Origin: Fusarium oxysporum f. sp. lycopersici 4287
Lineage: Eukaryota > Ascomycota > Sordariomycetes > Hypocreales > Nectriaceae
DNA length: 64,000 nt
Assembly: GCF_000149955.1 (NCBI RefSeq)
Contig: NC_030990.1
Coordinates: forward strand, 3,120,627-3,184,626
Direction: 5' to 3'
Shown: piece by piece, positions 60,077 to 64,000 of the stretch
How positions within the stretch are numbered: position 1 is the first letter of the stretch
Layout of the letters: each line of letters opens with the position of its first letter
Program-made: the position numbers and the translations under genes
Notes under the pieces: model-generated
What the model was told of the DNA's origin: nothing
The model's input: the letters and a program-made list of their open reading frames with translations, nothing else
Databases searched by the model: none

Positions 60077-61665
60077 ACCCTTATCAGCAGGCGAATTGTT
60101 CTGACATTCATTTTCAGTAATCGATTTCTTCTACTTCTTCTATCGTGAATGTTTTGTTATAGAGTGATTATCGTGGTATTCTGTCAATACCACCTCATCA
60201 ATCTGGAGTTTTTCTTCGCCTTACACCATCACAGCCAGAAACAAAGGACCAGGACGACTCACCTTCCACTGTCATGCAAGGGACCAGTTTGGTGAGACTA
60301 TGAATCTTGTCCACCTGACAGCCGACCAGGATACATATTGGTTGCTTTCATGTCAACTCAGCTCAAAAGGGCACCTCTGTGGTGCTGTGCCTTGCCGGAA
60401 CTCATCGCTGGGGTTTCACAAGCAGATGCTTTGTGTAACTCCAGCCTCCGCACTCGATATTCTCCGAATCTGTCTCCCTCCCTTCAGTCGTAAACATCGG
60501 TTCGATAGGCTGTCACACATGTAACCATGAACAACGGCACACTGAGCGAGAATCCTTCCCGTAAGTAAAGAAAACCGTAATGATCGAAGCATTCGTGATT
60601 AGCGCAGTCACAGGTGCAAGCTTCGTGTGTTGCCTTATTTGCCTACTTGCTCGTGCTAGCTCAGATTTATCTCAAAATGGTCCATTGATAGGATCAAAGC
60701 TCAAACAACGAACGAGTTGGATCTCCACGTGCGAGTTTAACAGCGTGGGTAGAAACGTTGGACGATCTCCTTAGGGCATGCACTAGCTACTCCACGCTGA
60801 TGATCCCAGCAGCCCGGCATTGTCTTCAGCGACGCTTATTCGTGGTACGCCCGAACAGAAACAGAACTGAGAGAAGGAATGCAGTCATTTTGCATGCACA
60901 CGGTCCCGTGATCGTCGCCAGCATTGTCTCGTTGAATTTCTCAACCGCCAACGACAGAGCACAATCAGGGTAAGAATGCATCACCGCCAGGTCGGGTGAC
61001 ATCATCGGCCGGCGAGACCGATAGACTGGATGAGCGCGTGTGTGCTTGAGCCCCAAAGTCGTCGATGGGCCATCAGCCAGTTGCGACGACGGAGGCCTGA
61101 ACAGCGCGGTTTGAGTCATCCGTGGCGGCGGCTCAGAGACATCTATAGGCGTGCCACGCTGCCGATATTCTCCATATCCTGCGCTGTCGGCAGCCGTTGT
61201 CAGCGCTGTTGTCATTCTGTTTCGTTGTTCTGCGCGAATGGAAATAGAAATCCAGGGTTCCACAGTGCCTTTTGATAGCGGGGCGCCAGGGTGCAAGGGA
61301 CCAGGACCAGGGCCTGAACCGTGGACACACATCGTGGCCTCGTACGGCTGGGGCAAGGAAAGTTGCCAGAGAGCACGATGCCACTTTGACTAAAATGGAC
61401 AATCATTTGGACGTGCGTGCCTTGTTTGGCCGCTATTGAGCCTTGACCGTTGTTGATCAGGCCTTGAAGCATCCAGGGTACAAAAGCCCACTCTATTGTT
61501 CCTGGTGTTCTGCGATGCATTGATGCCAGCGGGCCTCAACTTAAACGGCATTCAAACCCCACGAAGCCTCGGCGTTTAATCGTCAATCATCGCAGCCCCA
61601 GCTCATGAACTAACGTCAAGCGGCGCCACGAACAGTGAAGTGACCCCCCAAAGACCGTATCTCAT

Positions 61666-61701
61666 CAGGTGCAGGTGCAGATGCAGATGCAGGCGCAGAT
61701 G
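61666..61701. repeat. CAGRTG hexanucleotide tandem repeat
   Basis: Six hexamer units run in order: CAGGTG twice, CAGATG twice, CAGGCG, CAGATG. A second smaller group of GCAGAT units lies at 62943-62954. Such arrays expand by slippage; no function can be read. Confidence 0.85.
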
Positions 61702-62120
61702 TAGCCTGCAGGCGGTGCGCAAGGGAAACGTCCTAAAAAGACCAAAGGGCCTGGATCAATAGCTTGGGTGTCGTGTGACGGTGAGTTGTGATTCGCTAGA
61801 GCCGTCTCGGTGCTTGTTCGCCATGGTTGCTGCCAGAGACGATGACTGGCATTGGCGCTCACTCTAGTCCGGGTCCGGCCCCATGGGTGGAGGGGTCCTA
61901 AAAACCTGTGCGTCACCATCCCAGATCAAATTGGATCGTCGACTTTTCTAGGCGACACCAAAGGCTCCGGCTTGTACTTTAGACGGTGGGCGAGCACCCA
62001 CTTCAATCTGCACCGCCGCTGGCGAACAAAAGACCCTGGACAGTCCGTCTTAAACCTGTGCTTCTCGCGGGGTTTTGTTTCTCTTTGCTTCTTGTCGGTA
62101 GACTCCAGCTCACTTGCTAT

Positions 62121-62135
62121 CCAATCCAATCCAAT
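62121..62135 (+). promoter_or_regulatory. Triple tandem CCAAT
   Basis: CCAAT occurs three times end to end, followed at once by three GCTT units (62138-62149). CCAAT is the core site of the HAP/CBC complex, but three abutting copies cannot all be bound at once. This may be simple repeat expansion. It lies 1.2 kb upstream of IPK1. Confidence 0.35.
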
Positions 62136-63366
62136 CCGCTTGCTTGCTTGCCCGTACTCTAGTTGTAGATGGTCTTGTTGCGGTGGAGATATCTGCCAAC
62201 AGGAATCATGCCAACAGCGGCTCTTTCGTAACAAGAGGGTTAAGGGAAAGGGGTTACGAGCTTCGTCATATCATCTGTCCATTTGCTGTCCTAACGTCAG
62301 ACTCGACTTATTATTACTCTTGCATTCATCTCTGCAAGCAAACCATCGTGGTGATGCTACTCTGATAGAGAGCCAAACAAGTCGAGTCAATGAAGACAAG
62401 ACATTGTTGCCAGCCCAGTCTTACAACATAAACTCCTTACAACATCTTGTCCAACACACCCCTCCCATACACCACCCGCCGTTGTCAATTCTGCAGTCCT
62501 TGTCGAAAGAAGTGCAGCTCGACACATACAATACCCTGCCTTTGCCTTACTACATACCTACCTTACATGACGTTGACCCAGCTTCTATCGCTGTGTAACC
62601 CGAGGCATCACATCTCATCTCATTTGCATCAACTGCACTGTCGCTTGTGGTCTCATGCATATGTTCTGCACGTACACAAGGCGACAGAAAGAACCGTGTT
62701 GCCTCATTAGACTTTGACCGAGCGGGTTGAAGCAAAACCTAACTTGGTTTAAGGGTTATAGCTTTGGACGGTGCTTATCCCAAATTTGTTTGGTCACGAT
62801 CGACTTGACTTGCCAGCCATCATTCGTATCTCAACGACCTCGAGCGTTTGTTCCTGTACCGCTTACAACTGGCAGAAACAAGGTAAACGAGTTCAGAACA
62901 GCAATCACATATACGACTCGAAGCAGAAACATTGATCCAGACGCAGATGCAGATGCATACGCATTTGTAGAGCGTGACCATCTCGAAGGAGAAAAGAAGG
63001 CAGAAGCAGGCGAGTCAACGCCGGCGCAGCTGCAACTGCAAGCCCAAGCAAGTGCCTGTAACCCGGTCTCTTTCTTGTTAAGCCATCACCGATTCGAGGC
63101 TCCTTCTTGTACATATTCACACACCCCTCCTCATATCCTTCCCTCTCCCCTTATTCACTAAATCCATCTTACTCACATTTGCTCTGTTTTGCTCCAATTC
63201 ACTTCTTGTCGAGTTTCGTCTCGTCCTCTCGGTCTCCATTTAAAGCCCAGCCCAACCCTCCTCGTTGATAACGTTCCCCTCCCTTCCCCACCAGCAAACG
63301 CGCGACATCGGTGGCTTGAAGGTACCTTGCAGACTACCTGCACGATCCCGGTCATCAATCAACACC

Positions 63367-64000
63367 ATGTCAACTCCATCTCTGTCCGATGGACAGCTCA
63401 CGCCGACTGATACCGATCCCGACCTTTGTTTCTCTTCATCAGAAGATGACCATGTTTGGCCGACTCCTCAAGATGTTGTCGAAATGTCTATTATGCTCAA
63501 TGGCAGCGCTGTCCCCCTTTCCTGGACTCGGGAAAGTCTCAAAAGACTCCCAATGGGAACTCGCCCAATAAAGATGGTTGGTGAGGGTGCTGCTAATGTC
63601 GTATTCGAATTGGGTATTCCAGAAGGGAACATGTGGGCAAATGATTTCAAAGGTTGGCTAATCCAATGTTATACACAATATATGTGCTGATGTGTTGTTC
63701 AGGTTGGCTTCTTCGTGTTGCCAAAGCTCCTGCGAGTGGTCTGCCAGCCAGGTTCAACTACCTAAAACAGCAAGAATTCTACGCAAAGCAAATCACTCCA
63801 TTTCTCAAGACACATGCCATCCAGCAACGGCTCGTGGTACTTCGTCATACCAATATTATTCCTCAGCTCAACGCCTTCCTTCGGTCAATAGATCATCAGC
63901 GCAAAGAAAAATTCAGGGGATCATTCATCTCGGAGTCTAACTGGGGCCTTCTGGTGGAAGATATGCGAGTATCTGGTACGATTGTCTTCACTACAGGGGT
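63367..64000 (+). CDS. IPK1: Inositol-pentakisphosphate 2-kinase, N-terminal part (runs off the window)
   Basis: Two exons are visible, 63367-63652 and 63703 to the window end; about 194 residues are present. After an acidic disordered N-terminus (about 60 residues) the family nucleotide-binding signature GEGAANVVFEL appears, followed by WLLRVAKAP with the expected lysine, and FLRSIDHQRKEKFRG. Ipk1 phosphorylates inositol pentakisphosphate at the 2-position to make phytate (InsP6), used in mRNA export and signalling. The 50-bp intron splits a Gly codon within the kinase core and has the donor GTTGGC, not the usual GTAAGT. Donor and acceptor are both embedded in an identical AGGTTGGCT. The rest of the gene lies beyond 64000, so its integrity cannot be judged. 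Confidence 0.87.

Larger units (their letters stand above)
57965..63366. other. 5.4-kb region without recognisable genes, upstream of IPK1
   Basis: This region has no supported gene. A 248-codon frame at 61852-62598 starts with TTG and resembles no family. Notable elements are a near-perfect hairpin at 60051-60076, CAGRTG hexanucleotides at 61666-61701, triple CCAAT at 62121-62135 followed by GCTT repeats, two GCAGAT units at 62943-62954, and an AAGGTACCTT palindrome at 63319-63328. The final kilobase is pyrimidine-rich and probably transcribed as a long IPK1 leader. Confidence 0.5.

Noticed and set aside
61852..62598. A 248-codon plus-strand frame upstream of IPK1
   Set aside because: It begins at TTG, is rich in Ser/Cys/His from simple pyrimidine repeats, and matches no family. 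Likely noncoding leader or promoter.

Overview
The window is a stretch of ordinary nuclear chromosome from a filamentous ascomycete. Short introns of about 50-60 bp with GT..AG ends and CTAAC-like branch sites, compact genes, a Zn2Cys6 regulator, and protein sequences of Sordariomycete type (Mdm34, Drs2, GABA transaminase) point to Hypocreales, most likely a Fusarium-like Nectriaceae. That assignment is inference from recalled family sequences. No CRISPR array, insertion sequence, intact transposon, tRNA or rRNA gene is visible.

Layout. 0.2-2.5 kb: a secreted, probably GPI-anchored PLC-like phosphodiesterase and a small Ecm15/UPF0045 protein. 4.7-9.3 kb: a head-to-head GABA-shunt pair, succinate-semialdehyde dehydrogenase (minus) and GABA transaminase (plus). 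13.7-16.4 kb: a seven-exon Zn2Cys6 transcription factor with a 4.4 kb gene-free upstream region. 17.4-20.7 kb: a CCDC47-like ER protein and an epoxide hydrolase-type alpha/beta hydrolase. 21.5-23.4 kb: a pinin-domain protein and Rds3/PHF5A, diverging from a 380-bp shared promoter. 23.7-28.4 kb: a tail-anchored coiled-coil protein (possible Pex26-type peroxin) and a haspin-type kinase. 30.1-34.3 kb: the aminophospholipid flippase Drs2. 37.2-38.2 kb: an Ecl1-type zinc protein, followed by 7.65 kb without a recognisable gene. 45.9-50.8 kb: a kelch-repeat membrane protein and an unassigned 496-residue protein. 51.9-55.0 kb: SYF2, an atypical SDR (Coq11/NDUFA9-like) and the YEATS protein Yaf9. 56.0-58.0 kb: the ERMES subunit Mdm34. 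63.4 kb to the end: the start of inositol-pentakisphosphate 2-kinase, after another 5.4 kb gene-free stretch.

Functional links. The GABA pair encodes two consecutive steps (GABA to succinic semialdehyde to succinate) and is the clearest functional cluster. Pinin, Rds3 and Syf2 all belong to splicing complexes. Otherwise the genes look like unlinked housekeeping functions.

Oddities. The first exon of the SDR gene and the C-terminal part of YAF9, only about 1 kb apart, both carry frame breaks in otherwise well-conserved proteins, so this segment has either real mutations or local consensus errors. Mdm34 has a 368-bp intron containing an ATG in frame with the second exon. Several perfect short inverted repeats and a recurring GGTACC-centred palindrome lie in the intergenic DNA. 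I do not see a convincing new multi-gene system.
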